Counted from the stretch's first letter, positions 47,635 to 56,872 are shown. The stretch: DNA of 64,000 bases from Plebeiibacterium sediminum (GCF_026013605.1 NZ_JAPDPJ010000021.1:25799-89798); one strand, 5' to 3'. Made by a program: numbers and translations. Notes: generated by a model not told the origin, from the letters alone.

Positions 47635-49002
47635 TTAGTTACATTTAGTACCTACTGCAGTAGGTGTTGAGTTTTTTTCTGCGGTATTAACTCTAGAGAA
47701 TTTATTAAACCATAAGTTATTGCCATAAGCATCTGTAAGGCTTGCCATCTTTTTTAATTCAAAGGCCCATGTTTTTTCTAAGCCACCCCATGCTAAAAGA
47801 ATGGCTTTATCTCTTGGGTAGTCTGGATTAATATTTGAAATAACATCAGCCATCGCTTCAATATAGGCATTAGCCATTGTTTCGTGTTGTTCGTCACTCT
47901 TAATTCTTCTTGGATCTTCAACGAAAAGCGGAAATAATTCTTCAGCTCTTTCTGTATTATGCCATTTGTAGTAATCTATCAATGCATGAATGGCTTCATG
48001 GGCGAAGGTTATTGCAATATATTCATTTGTTGCGTTATTTAAAATATCGGGATTCATTCCTATTGTAAAATTAGGTAATGTGCCTGGTTTTCTTACTCCA
48101 GAGGTAGTGGTTCCTATTAATGTTGAGTCAACTACAAAAGTAATATTAACATCATTACCAAAATCAAATACATCTCTAAGTATATTAGATATTGTAGAGT
48201 TAAAATTAGTAAATTGTTCCAAAACACTGGATGCACATGGATAATCATCTAGATCATTAATAATATCAGGTAAATCAAAAGGTTTGTCATCAGAATCTTC
48301 TCCTCCATTTCCCGGCCCACCATTTCCATTCCCTGATCCACTATTACCTATTGAATAATCAACATTTGCATTTGAATAGCCTACGGATCCTGATCCTGAA
48401 CCGGAAGGACCCTCAGATGAGAAAAAGAATTCGGAAGAACATTCATGTAACTCTTGCGTTCCAAATTCAGTAACTTGTGTCCATGAATAACAAGTCTCAA
48501 ATACATAAGCATTGGTTTTTAGAGATGATTTAGCTCGTTTAATGCTTATATCTATATCCTTATTACTTTCTTCCATATTTAAGGTCTTTTCAAAGTATTG
48601 AATTAAACGTTGCGTACTCTCATAATGATTGGCATCTTTATCGTTTAATAATAAACAATATTCAAGTTGCATATTATGGTGTTTAAAATAGTACAACGCA
48701 GATATTGATCTGTTTCGCGTATCTACTATTGGTACTAGTAAACTATTACATCCATTTATTTCACTATTTAATCCAACGTCCCATTTAGGTTCTCCAAAAG
48801 TGACTACAAAATCATCTGCAAAGGGTATACTATCATCAACATGTTTTAAATATTCAATTATGAAGAGTCTAAAGGGTTCAGATTTAATATTATGGTCAAA
48901 GAATTCTGATGTTGTTTTTTGCGGTAGTAGTTCTGTTTGATTCTCTTTACTACAACTTACTATGAGAGCTATTAATGAAATAGCCGGAAGAATTAATTTC
49001 AT
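47635..49002 (-). CDS. Lipoprotein with HExxH metallopeptidase-like domain (intact A gene)
   Basis: The protein has 455 residues. The lipobox IVSC puts the acylated Cys at 17, followed by KENQ. Residues 25-175 form a unique N-terminal region, followed by a Gly/Ser/Asn linker (about 195-240, GSGSGSVGYS and GNSGSGNGNGGPGNGG) and a C-terminal domain (245-455). The latter has H335-E-A-I-H339 and, 34 residues after H339, H373-E-T-M-A in a pattern like a zinc gluzincin. It is the only full-length copy of a family whose other copies are fragments downstream. Peptidase activity is inferred from the motif. It lies 10 bases before its B partner. Confidence 0.8.
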   Translation of the reverse strand: MKLILPAISLIALIVSCSKENQTELLPQKTTSEFFDHNIKSEPFRLFIIEYLKHVDDSIPFADDFVVTFGEPKWDVGLNSEINGCNSLLVPIVDTRNRSISALYYFKHHNMQLEYCLLLNDKDANHYESTQRLIQYFEKTLNMEESNKDIDISIKRAKSSLKTNAYVFETCYSWTQVTEFGTQELHECSSEFFFSSEGPSGSGSGSVGYSNANVDYSIGNSGSGNGNGGPGNGGEDSDDKPFDLPDIINDLDDYPCASSVLEQFTNFNSTISNILRDVFDFGNDVNITFVVDSTLIGTTTSGVRKPGTLPNFTIGMNPDILNNATNEYIAITFAHEAIHALIDYYKWHNTERAEELFPLFVEDPRRIKSDEQHETMANAYIEAMADVISNINPDYPRDKAILLAWGGLEKTWAFELKKMASLTDAYGNNLWFNKFSRVNTAEKNSTPTAVGTKCN

Positions 49003-49147
49003 GTTTATTTTTTAGGTTTAAATAACTTATCCTAAATCAACCTATAAATAAATTAAGAACCAAAAACACAATGTGACAAAAACGTGACAAACAATATAGC
49101 ATTGGTTATCAATAATGTATAAAATAACATTTAATTTAGCTTATCCC

Positions 49148-49582
49148 TTAAAAAGCTGGAAGTATAGATTCTTTATTGTCATCAGAAAAATCGTCTTCTG
49201 TTATTGTATATGTATACTTGTAGTGTTTAGTATTTTTGCTTTTTGAAGTGATTTCTTCATCCCAGTTTTTTTCTACATTAAAGATGTTTCTATCTTGATT
49301 TCCTTCATTTATAATGAAATAAGTAATAGAAGAAGCATTCTTTTTTTCTATTACAACAGAATCAGTTCTAAAAGGGGGTTCTCCAACATAATCATCATTT
49401 ATATTTTCCACAACAATAGATTCCATACTTGTAATTGAATAGTATTTTATTGGTGAAAAATATATGGTTATTTCGGCATCAGTATTGTTGCTTACTATGT
49501 AGTCTGTAATAAATGATCTGTTGCTGCAAGAACTAAAAAATAGTAATGTGCTAACCCCAATGATAAGCTTTAAATAATTCAT
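49148..49582 (-). CDS. Small lipoprotein (L family, intact copy)
   Basis: The protein has 144 residues. The lipobox is LLFFSSC with the Cys at 19. The mature part is beta-rich (ITIYFSPIKYYSITS, DSVVIEKKNASSITYF, KHYKYTYTITEDDFSD). The same family survives as a truncated copy beside the IS at 40884-41236. No known domain is seen. It lies 145 bases upstream of the intact A gene on the same strand and may be part of the same transcript. Confidence 0.7.
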   Translation of the reverse strand: MNYLKLIIGVSTLLFFSSCSNRSFITDYIVSNNTDAEITIYFSPIKYYSITSMESIVVENINDDYVGEPPFRTDSVVIEKKNASSITYFIINEGNQDRNIFNVEKNWDEEITSKSKNTKHYKYTYTITEDDFSDDNKESILPAF

Positions 49583-49686
49583 CTACTTCTGTCAATTGTT
49601 ATCTTCTGTTTCATTCACTAGGCTATATTTAAAATCCTGAGGACTTTTTACATCCAGATGAACCAAACCGATAGTTAAATAATAAA

Positions 49687-49712
49687 CCCTTAGCAAATAA
49701 TTTTGCTAAGGG
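49687..49712 (-). terminator. Perfect hairpin between two - strand genes
   Basis: An 11-bp perfect stem (49687-49697 with 49702-49712) with a TAAT loop lies 55 bases after the stop of the upstream gene (49767). The minus-strand side continues TTTATTATTTAAC, a weak T-tract, so it is probably the terminator of that gene. Confidence 0.6.
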
Positions 49713-49766
49713 AATCAACTAATGGAATTCCCAAACTATAAAGTTCCGGAAGAATAAATACACTTA

Positions 49767-50423
49767 TTAATTTTTAATAATCATACCCAATTTTTCGAGT
49801 AATTGAGGCTGATCCATCAATGCTATTTTTGCAATTGCTTCGTAGTCCCTTACCCACTCATATAAATCATCAATTTTATGGTCGCGTATTAAAGTAGCTT
49901 GTTGGGCATCTCCCTTTTCGCGAAGAATCAATTCATTTTGAGTCTGAATTTTATTTACACCAGCTAAGCCTTCTTCTATCGATTCTTTAGTAATACCATA
50001 GGTATTCATCTGATCTAACCAATTCTGATTACTGAGTAAATTAGTATAAAAACTGGTCGTCTGAGTAAACCATTTACTTGCACTTTTAGCTCTGCGTCCA
50101 TGTATATCTAAACTAACCTGTGCGGCATTGTTATCCTTAAAAACCACTTTAGCTATACTCCAATGTTTATAATACAGGTCATTAACTTGCTCCAGCATTT
50201 TGTCTCTCTCATTAAAAGCAATATCTACATCATGATATTCTTTGGTAAAATTTTCAGAGGTAATTTGTGCTTCCTGAAGTAATGTTTTTCCAATTTGTAA
50301 TTTTTCAGCACCATACCCATATTGAGCCACAGCATTTGAAATAGCATCATCATTAATACTATTATTAATTCGCATTGAACATTGATAAAGTAGATCTTCT
50401 TTAGATAATTGTGTTCTATCCAT
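49767..50423 (-). CDS. Hypothetical helical protein
   Basis: The protein has 218 residues, soluble, mainly alpha-helical and polar, with no signal peptide or membrane helix. Sequence blocks are MLEQVNDLYYKHWSIAKVVF, DIHGRRAKSASKWF and LYEWVRDYEAIAKIAL. I do not recognise the family. It stands alone between the 21-bp repeat region and the A/B array on the minus strand. It has no clear partner. Confidence 0.6.
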   Translation of the reverse strand: MDRTQLSKEDLLYQCSMRINNSINDDAISNAVAQYGYGAEKLQIGKTLLQEAQITSENFTKEYHDVDIAFNERDKMLEQVNDLYYKHWSIAKVVFKDNNAAQVSLDIHGRRAKSASKWFTQTTSFYTNLLSNQNWLDQMNTYGITKESIEEGLAGVNKIQTQNELILREKGDAQQATLIRDHKIDDLYEWVRDYEAIAKIALMDQPQLLEKLGMIIKN

Positions 50424-51080
50424 TTTTTTAATATTTAAGATTAGAAATGATAAAAGCCTGGGCTTTTATAAATCATTATGATTTTATATTTTCTTATTTT
50501 TATTTATGATTATGTTATACTAATATTTATTGGCAGAAACTACATTTGCCATTTACATAACCCAAATTGAAAAGGTACTACCCAAATTTGCTTGTTACGT
50601 AGCCAAAACTGCATATTACAACTCATAAATCGGATGTTACGCACCCAAAACTACTTGATACAGTCCCAATAAAGCTCGTTACCAAACCTAAATTGAATAT
50701 TACATACCCAAATTTGAATATTACCGCCGTATCATGATGTTTTGGCATGGTAAAAAGCTATTTGAGGTGAGCTTATAAATTAACGGAGTCGTCAATAAAC
50801 TACTTTAAAAAAAGTAATTATTATTATTTAAGTAACACAGAATATAATATTAGGAAAGTGTTTAATCAGTTTAGCTATTATAAAAAAGAAAAATACTTTG
50901 GGAATAGCTGGTTTATAATAAGGAATTATACTCATGTTTGGTTCTTTTTTGGGTTTCAGATAAAATATTTTGATTACTATTTTATAAAATATTTCATATA
51001 AATACAATACATATTGTAAAATTGAACAAAAATATTTTAGAATCTTATCACAATAAGGCCTTAGTGCCGAAGGAAAAAAC
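50424..51080. other. Gene-free region with 21-bp repeats
   Basis: This stretch of about 655 bases, between the 218-residue protein gene and the terminator near 51087, has no gene I would accept. It contains the 21-bp tandem repeats (50541-50728), then AT-rich sequence with poly-A/T runs and a short GGCCTTAGTGCC block near 51057. Plus-strand transcription through it cannot be excluded, because a plus-side T-run follows the hairpin at 51087-51106. Confidence 0.5.
50541..50728. repeat. Degenerate 21-bp tandem repeats, 8-9 units
   Basis: Units start with CCAAA-like and carry TTAC at a fixed place: 50562 (20 bp), 50582, 50603, 50624, 50645, 50666, 50687 and 50708, each 21 bp, plus a weaker unit at 50541. 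A rough consensus is CCAAAnTTGnnTnTTACnnAC. Because 21 is a multiple of 3, both minus-strand frames tested read as seven-residue repeats (for example CNIQFRF, CNMQFWL, RNKQIWV), but one unit carries a stop codon. Confidence 0.75.
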
Positions 51081-51086
51081 TCCTAT

Positions 51087-51106
51087 ACTCCCGCTTCGGT
51101 GGGAGT
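51087..51106 (-). terminator. Bidirectional terminator with UUCG loop
   Basis: An 8-bp stem (51087-51094 with 51099-51106, one G-T pair) is closed by TTCG. On the minus strand the gene at 51109 ends 2 bases before it and an ATAGGAGTTTTTT tail follows. On the plus strand it is followed by TTTTT, which would end a transcript coming from the gene-free side. Confidence 0.8.
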
Positions 51107-51108
51107 TT

Positions 51109-51708
51109 TTATTTTACAGTGTTGCTTAATGTATTTTTAGTATTTAATCTTATTTCCTTTGCAAGCATATCTATTTCCTGAATTAATACAATCGTAATGC
51201 TATGGTATAGCATTCCATTTAAGGCTATTAAGTTACTACCTTCCATATTTAAAATTTCTTCGTAATAAAAGGTTACTAACATTTTTTTTACGGTATTAAA
51301 AATATCAATTTTATACTTTTCTATTTTTAATTTATGATGGTAAGTTTCCCAAAACACCTCTGAATACATGGCTTTTCCTTCATCAGGTATATTTTTTAAC
51401 TGAAGTTTTAACTTCTCTTCCTCTTCTTCTTTTTTTAGGGGTTTGGGAACTTTTAATGATGTATTGCCCATATCTTCCGACATACATAATTGTAATATAT
51501 CCAACGCCTCCGTTTTGGCTTTATCAAGGATACAAAACAAGTTTAACAGATAATCATGTATATGCTCTTTTATAATAGGATGATGAGCTATTACAATATC
51601 ATATAAGGCCCTTTCTAGTTCTGCAGTATACCGTTTTGCAATCTGTTCATCTCTATCTGATTTTTCAAATATGCGGTTAAATTGTTCTTCAGAATCTTCA
51701 AATGTCAT
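51109..51708 (-). CDS. Hypothetical helical protein
   Basis: The protein has 199 residues, soluble, strongly alpha-helical and charged, with a Glu/Lys-rich stretch (PLKKEEEEEKLKLQLKN) in the middle. It has no signal peptide or membrane helix, and no family is recognised. It ends just before the TTCG terminator. The next upstream gene on the same strand is the FN3 lipoprotein, which has its own terminator, so this gene needs its own promoter. Confidence 0.6.
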   Translation of the reverse strand: MTFEDSEEQFNRIFEKSDRDEQIAKRYTAELERALYDIVIAHHPIIKEHIHDYLLNLFCILDKAKTEALDILQLCMSEDMGNTSLKVPKPLKKEEEEEKLKLQLKNIPDEGKAMYSEVFWETYHHKLKIEKYKIDIFNTVKKMLVTFYYEEILNMEGSNLIALNGMLYHSITIVLIQEIDMLAKEIRLNTKNTLSNTVK

Positions 51709-51806
51709 TTTAGGATAGTTTTAGGTTAATAATTTTCAATTATTTGAACAAACGACATAATTAGTATATTATTGTATTTCAGGAAAATTTATTTTAAAAA
51801 GTGTAC

Positions 51807-51837
51807 AAAAAAAAGCTGCCTTAAATAAGACAGCTTT
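51807..51837 (-). terminator. Terminator of the FN3 lipoprotein gene
   Basis: A stem of 11 pairs with one mismatch (AAAGCTG at 51812-51818 with CAGCTTT at 51831-51837, plus an inner CTTA/TAAG) is followed by a run of T on the minus strand. Confidence 0.8.
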
Positions 51838-51874
51838 TTCATTACATTTTTACATGGTAAATATAAGCTATGGT

Positions 51875-53260
51875 TTATAACCATATTGAAACGGGATCGC
51901 TATACATTTTATTACCAGTTGAAGATACTGCAACTACCTGATAATACATTTTTACGTTTGTTCCTCTATCACAATCGCTCATCGACGTTTCGGTTGTATC
52001 ACCAACTTTTGTTTTATAGTCCATACCTGAAGTTGTTGAAACGTACACTTCATACGATACTGCTTTATCTGCTACAGTCCATGTTATATCAACACAAGTT
52101 CCGTTTTTTGTAAGTACTACACCTGTAGGCTTTTCTGGGATAATATCATTTGATTGCGGATATTCTACCTCCTGAACATAAGATTCTCCAATTACGTTGC
52201 CATTTCTATCTTTTGCCTGAACTTTTAAATAATAAACCTGACCTGCAACATAGTTCCATTCATTAGCAAAAGCATTCATATCTACTATTTGGCTATTGTT
52301 CCAGTCTGGTAATAAAAAAGGATTAGAATCTGCCAAAGCATAACCATCATCTTTCGACTCCGATGTGTATAATTCAAAAGTTACATCACCACTTTCAATC
52401 CACATACTTTGATCCTCTACTAAATCAGAAGCATTAACAAGCACTCCAATTGTTAATGCACCACCGTATTGATCATGAAATCCGAAGCGTTCGATAGGTA
52501 AGTTTGCTATAGCCGAATTAGTAGTAACTGTTACCGAAACTGTTTCTTCTGAGTATACAACTTCTGTATCATCACTGTTATATGCATATACATAAAAGCT
52601 ATATTCGGTATCTGGCGTTAACGATTCTATTTCAACGGTATTTTCACCCTCAACAACTTCTGTTAGGTTGACAATAGGTTCTAAATCAGTAGTTTTTTCA
52701 GCTGAGTATATTTTAACTCCTGTACATGTTCCTGTATAATTAAAGATTAAACTAACACTTTCTTTACCAATATTTGCAACTGTAAAATCAGTAGGCGCTG
52801 ATGGTGTTTCAATACTACTTCCTTCTTCTTCCTCTTCTTCCTGATCTATTATTGTTCCTTTTGAGTATACAATATGATTATATACATCCGTAATCTGATC
52901 TACATCGGTAGATAAAGAAGAAACAATATAATAGTACTCAAATCCATCTGTATCTGTAGCTATAACACCATTATACGCTACAGTGTTAGTATTACCATTT
53001 GCATCTGTTTCTTCCACATCAAATGTACCTACTTCCCATGTAATATCGTTGGTATCACCATTTGGGTCAACTATTTCTCCAGTTCCATCATTTTGTAGTT
53101 TTACAAACACATCTATGCTATATTGGTTTGACGTCCAAATCCCCACAAAATCAGTAGTGGTATAACTTTTAGTTGTGCTCCCCTTTGTATCATCATCCTT
53201 TGAACATGAGCTCATTGACAATGCCAAAAAGGCAATAAATAAAATTGTTAATTGTTTCAT
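51875..53260 (-). CDS. Lipoprotein with fibronectin type III domains
   Basis: The protein has 461 residues. The lipobox LSMSSC has its Cys at 19, followed by acidic SKDDD typical of surface-exposed lipoproteins in this phylum. The N-terminal part (40-140) is a lipocalin-like region (VGIWTSNQYSIDVFVKL), then an EEEEEE linker leads to FN3-like domains (about 155-250 and 370-461, with PSAPTDFTVANI and LTPDTEYSFYVYAYN). It is a cell-surface binding protein of unknown ligand, with its own terminator. Confidence 0.8.
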   Translation of the reverse strand: MKQLTILFIAFLALSMSSCSKDDDTKGSTTKSYTTTDFVGIWTSNQYSIDVFVKLQNDGTGEIVDPNGDTNDITWEVGTFDVEETDANGNTNTVAYNGVIATDTDGFEYYYIVSSLSTDVDQITDVYNHIVYSKGTIIDQEEEEEEGSSIETPSAPTDFTVANIGKESVSLIFNYTGTCTGVKIYSAEKTTDLEPIVNLTEVVEGENTVEIESLTPDTEYSFYVYAYNSDDTEVVYSEETVSVTVTTNSAIANLPIERFGFHDQYGGALTIGVLVNASDLVEDQSMWIESGDVTFELYTSESKDDGYALADSNPFLLPDWNNSQIVDMNAFANEWNYVAGQVYYLKVQAKDRNGNVIGESYVQEVEYPQSNDIIPEKPTGVVLTKNGTCVDITWTVADKAVSYEVYVSTTSGMDYKTKVGDTTETSMSDCDRGTNVKMYYQVVAVSSTGNKMYSDPVSIWL

Positions 53261-53357
53261 TTTAAAATTTGCTTTTTAAACTCACACAAAACTCACTACC
53301 ATAACCTTTTTATGCAGCCGGTTTTATGCCGTTATTGTTTACTATATTAATATTGAA

Positions 53358-54182
53358 TTACTTTTGATTATAAACCCAGAAAAACTCAGGCGTGTATTTA
53401 AATTTCCGCTTAAACGACTTAGGATAACATTGCATAAAGTCTGGATTGGATCCAAAAAGATCTACAAACTCCTGATTCCTGAATTTTCCGAATAAAAACG
53501 GAATACCTCCGGGGTATTTAATAACTCGACTCTGAGTTTCGCCTACTTTTTTAACTCTTACTGCTTTGTAATAGTCTCCCATTTCCTGACCTATTCCCAT
53601 TATCATTCCCGGAATATTTAAATCACGACCGTATGAAATCTGGTGGGCACCGAGAGGTACATAAACCTTATACTTGCTATCAAAACCATTATTGACCAAA
53701 AGCATTAAATCAGCACTTTCTTTTCCTTTACCATTAACACTTTTCACTACTCTTTCCAGAATTAGCGGTTTGTAATATTTTTCCTGGTCAAAATCTTTGA
53801 ATTGCTTAATATTAAAAGGCAGATCTTTTTGCCCAACATCACCCGTAGTTTTATTTCCTACGGATAGGTTTATATTTATTTCAATATCCTTATCCACAAA
53901 TTTTTCATCAGGATAAAAGTCTACTCTTTCTACTTCTTTTTTCTTAATTTCATGAACCTCTCCTTTGGTATCATACCATTGCCATTTATCAAATTTAACC
54001 AGTGTTCCCTGTTTAAATTCTCCTTTAATTTTAGTTCCATCCAACAGTGTAATTGTTCCTTTGCCTGGTATAGGAAACTTATCAAATCCATCTCTGAACT
54101 TTACACATTCCACATCTTTTGATTGTGAAAAACCAACACTGCAAATCATAAATAGCATTGCAAAAATCTTACTTCTCTTCAT
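53358..54182 (-). CDS. Secreted protein of unknown function
   Basis: The protein has 274 residues from the ATG at 54182, which starts a Sec signal (MKRSKIFAMLF to VGFSQ). A longer frame starting at a GTG at 54263 is rejected because it lacks the signal at its N-terminus. The mature part is polar and beta-rich, with blocks such as GTITLLDGTKIKGEFKQGTL and KQFKDFDQEKYYKPLI. I do not recognise the family. It lies about 100 bases upstream of the FN3 lipoprotein gene on the same strand, so they could be cotranscribed. Confidence 0.65.
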   Translation of the reverse strand: MKRSKIFAMLFMICSVGFSQSKDVECVKFRDGFDKFPIPGKGTITLLDGTKIKGEFKQGTLVKFDKWQWYDTKGEVHEIKKKEVERVDFYPDEKFVDKDIEININLSVGNKTTGDVGQKDLPFNIKQFKDFDQEKYYKPLILERVVKSVNGKGKESADLMLLVNNGFDSKYKVYVPLGAHQISYGRDLNIPGMIMGIGQEMGDYYKAVRVKKVGETQSRVIKYPGGIPFLFGKFRNQEFVDLFGSNPDFMQCYPKSFKRKFKYTPEFFWVYNQK

Positions 54183-54457
54183 TTTTAAACAGTTAATTTT
54201 AGATTCATCATATTTAACATAGTTGCTTTCACAAAACTGAGTCAAATCAAAATTCCGTACCACTAAACCAAATATTAGACTGGTACTATCACTAATTCGA
54301 TCACGACAAATGTATACTCTATCAAATGTAAAAGCCTAGACAAATTGGGCATTTTAAAGATTTCGGAACATGTTTAATGTTTTCGGAATGTTTTTTAAAG
54401 ATCCTGAACTTTTATATTTTTAAGTCGTAAATAAAATCGACGAGATATAATATTATG

Positions 54458-54465
54458 TATATTTG
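54458..54465 (+). promoter_or_regulatory. -7 promoter box before the TPR-HTH regulator
   Basis: A perfect TATATTTG lies 69 bases before the start codon. No well-placed -33 TTTG is present, so this may be an activator-dependent promoter. Confidence 0.5.
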
Positions 54466-54534
54466 ATCACTCATTAAAGTAGATTCCCCCGCCTACGTCA
54501 TTACAATAAAAACAGAATAAGATTCAATATTAAA

Positions 54535-56442
54535 ATGAAGAAGCATATTTCAATTTTAACTTTAATTCTAATAGTACTTAACTTGGGTTGCACTCAGGAA
54601 TCAAAAGAAACTGATGGAATCATTGATTCATTGTTTCAAGAAGTTCAAAACAATCCTCATGACTTATTAAAAGCTTCTGATATATATAAGAAAAAAGAAA
54701 ACGAAGATCTTAATGACATAATAAATAAGGATTCCAAAGCCAAACTATATTATATTGATGCACTTTATTACCGATCTATAAATAAAAGAGACTCCGCAGT
54801 AATAACTCTGGAGAAAGGATTCAACTTATTAAAAAAACACAGTGATCTAAAATTTAATATTGCACTTCTTGCAGCGGAAAGTGCAGCCAGGATTCCTGAC
54901 CAAGAAAAAATGGATCGTTTTTACAAGTATTGTTTAGCCTATGCTCTAAAAAAACAAAATCCGGTTCAAATAGCTCAATGCAAAAGTGTATATGCCTTAT
55001 ATTATATGACAGAAAACAAATATGTGGATGCACTTTCTTTTCTTCAAAGTGCAGATAGTATTTTAAGAGTTCATCACATAACTATTCATAGAGATTATTA
55101 TCAGTATTTGTTAGGTTATAATAATGAAAAGAGAAGCTTTAATTCCAAGGCCTATGAACACTATATAAAATCAATGGCTCTATGCGACTCTACAAATAAT
55201 GCTTTCAGAAAACTACAGAACTATCAACGTATCGTTTCACTGTACCGCAAAGACAATCGTTTTGATGAAGCTTTAAAGTGGCAGATACAAAAACTAGAAC
55301 TTGTAAAGCAATCAAATAATTCACGTATGTTACGCGAAAGCTATGAAGGCTTGGGTATTATTTATACAGAAATGAAAGACTGGGATAATGGTGAGAGATA
55401 TTTTAAAGAATCCCTTAAATGTGCCAGAGAATCAAATGTAAAATCAGGAATAGCAACTTCGCTAACTAATTTAGGCAATTTTTATATAGAAAAAGGTTCG
55501 TATAAACAAGCAGTTCAAATATTAGATGAAGTATACGATTACAAATTAAAGATTAATGCTAGTTATGCATCACGAATTAAAACACTTAACAGTTTGGCTA
55601 AAACCTATATGGCCTTAAACAATAACAGCATGGCGCATAAGTATTTTAATATGTCATTGCAACTTTGCGATTCCACTGAGTCTGTATATTTAAAATCGAT
55701 CACCAATAAACAAGTATATACATTATATAAAAAGGAGAAGAAATATGCCGAAGCCATCAATTATATTACGGCCTACTTAAAATATGAAAAGGAGCATGAG
55801 TTAAGAAAGTCATCAGAAAAGCTTAAAGACTTAATGGTAAGGTACGAAACCCAACAAAAGGAAAAGAAAATTGCAATACAAAAGGAAGAATTAAAGAGCA
55901 GCAGATTAGTTATAGCAGCACTTATTAGTATTGTTGTATTAATAATTGTTATTCTTATTCTTTTTGTTTTAAATAAAAAAGTGCGTAAAAAGGCTATTGA
56001 ATCTATCTACAAACAGCACCTTCAAGTACAAAACAAACAAGATATTATTAACCAGCTACTAAAAGAAAAAAACATACATAATACTCAGAATAACGAAAAT
56101 ATATTACTATCTCAACTATTAGCATTACTCGAAGATGATAAAATATTCAGAAGGCAGGATTTAACTCTTGAAATACTGGCAAAAAAACTCAATACAAATA
56201 TTACCTATGTATCTCAAATCATTAATAAAGAATTTGACTGCAACTTTAATACACTAATCAATAGATATCGAATTTCATATTGTAAAAAACATATTGAAAG
56301 TCATAAGCATTCAAAAATACTAATGAAACAACTGGGTTTTGAATCAGGTTTTGCATCTCAAAGTACATTTTATAGTGCATTTAAAACAGAAGTAGGTATG
56401 ACTCCATTGCAATTTCAAAAAGCCATTTTGCTATCTGAATAA
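54535..56442 (+). CDS. Membrane-bound TPR regulator with AraC-type HTH
   Basis: The protein has 635 residues. A Sec/lipobox-like N-terminus (LNLGC) is followed by a TPR superhelix across 100-430 (repeats such as EALKWQIQKLELVKQ and KSGIATSLTNLGNFYI). A TM helix at about 457-478 (VIAALISIVVLIIVILI) is followed by a coiled-coil linker, and an AraC-family HTH occupies the last 100 residues (LTLEILAKKLNTNITYVSQII, LGFESGFASQSTFYSAFK). The topology suggests periplasmic or surface sensing and cytoplasmic DNA binding. It is transcribed divergently from the gene at 53358, with a 352-base gap. Confidence 0.9.
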   Translation: MKKHISILTLILIVLNLGCTQESKETDGIIDSLFQEVQNNPHDLLKASDIYKKKENEDLNDIINKDSKAKLYYIDALYYRSINKRDSAVITLEKGFNLLKKHSDLKFNIALLAAESAARIPDQEKMDRFYKYCLAYALKKQNPVQIAQCKSVYALYYMTENKYVDALSFLQSADSILRVHHITIHRDYYQYLLGYNNEKRSFNSKAYEHYIKSMALCDSTNNAFRKLQNYQRIVSLYRKDNRFDEALKWQIQKLELVKQSNNSRMLRESYEGLGIIYTEMKDWDNGERYFKESLKCARESNVKSGIATSLTNLGNFYIEKGSYKQAVQILDEVYDYKLKINASYASRIKTLNSLAKTYMALNNNSMAHKYFNMSLQLCDSTESVYLKSITNKQVYTLYKKEKKYAEAINYITAYLKYEKEHELRKSSEKLKDLMVRYETQQKEKKIAIQKEELKSSRLVIAALISIVVLIIVILILFVLNKKVRKKAIESIYKQHLQVQNKQDIINQLLKEKNIHNTQNNENILLSQLLALLEDDKIFRRQDLTLEILAKKLNTNITYVSQIINKEFDCNFNTLINRYRISYCKKHIESHKHSKILMKQLGFESGFASQSTFYSAFKTEVGMTPLQFQKAILLSE

Positions 56443-56872
56443 TATTTTAAGCCATCACTGAATAAGTTAACATAACGTAAAATCAGAATTATTAAACTTA
56501 AATGAGTTAAAAAATGCTCCATTTAAGCTGCTTATTTATACCTGAGCGTATCCATAATTATAAAAAATTAACGCAATATTTCTTTAATTAATGTTAACGA
56601 AATTTCACAACGAAGCATTTTTATGCTATAAAACACTTTTTGGCTACTTAGAAATTGATTTTTTGCCAAAAACAGTGATAATAATCACATTTTTTGACTC
56701 TTTGGGGTAAGTAAATACATTGGGACGGTAATATTACGGAAATATTTCTTTATATCAAAAAGCATGTTATAAAATATGCTTAAACTTTGTTATAACACTA
56801 TTATTATATACACTCTTTGATTATTTTTGTGTCATAATAAAAATTCATTAATAACCGTAGCAAACCAAAAAC
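56443..56872. other. Intergenic region before the biotin carboxyltransferase gene
   Basis: This stretch has 430 bases and no gene. It contains a 10-bp palindrome GTAATATTAC (56728-56737) and a TTTGGGGTAAG stretch, and ends with a perfect TATTTTTG box (56822-56829), 43 bases before the start codon, that is a likely promoter. The palindrome is a candidate operator, but no function is shown. Confidence 0.5.
56822..56829 (+). promoter_or_regulatory. -7 promoter box before the carboxyltransferase gene
   Basis: A perfect TATTTTTG (TAnnTTTG) lies 43 bases before the ATG. The -33 side has no clear TTTG at normal spacing. Confidence 0.55.

Noticed and set aside
50541..50728. CRISPR array
   Set aside because: The 21-bp units are contiguous, degenerate and have no variable spacers, and no cas genes are present.
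56728..56737. GTAATATTAC palindrome as a proven operator
   Set aside because: A single 10-bp AT-rich palindrome is common by chance in such DNA, and no cognate regulator gene is adjacent.
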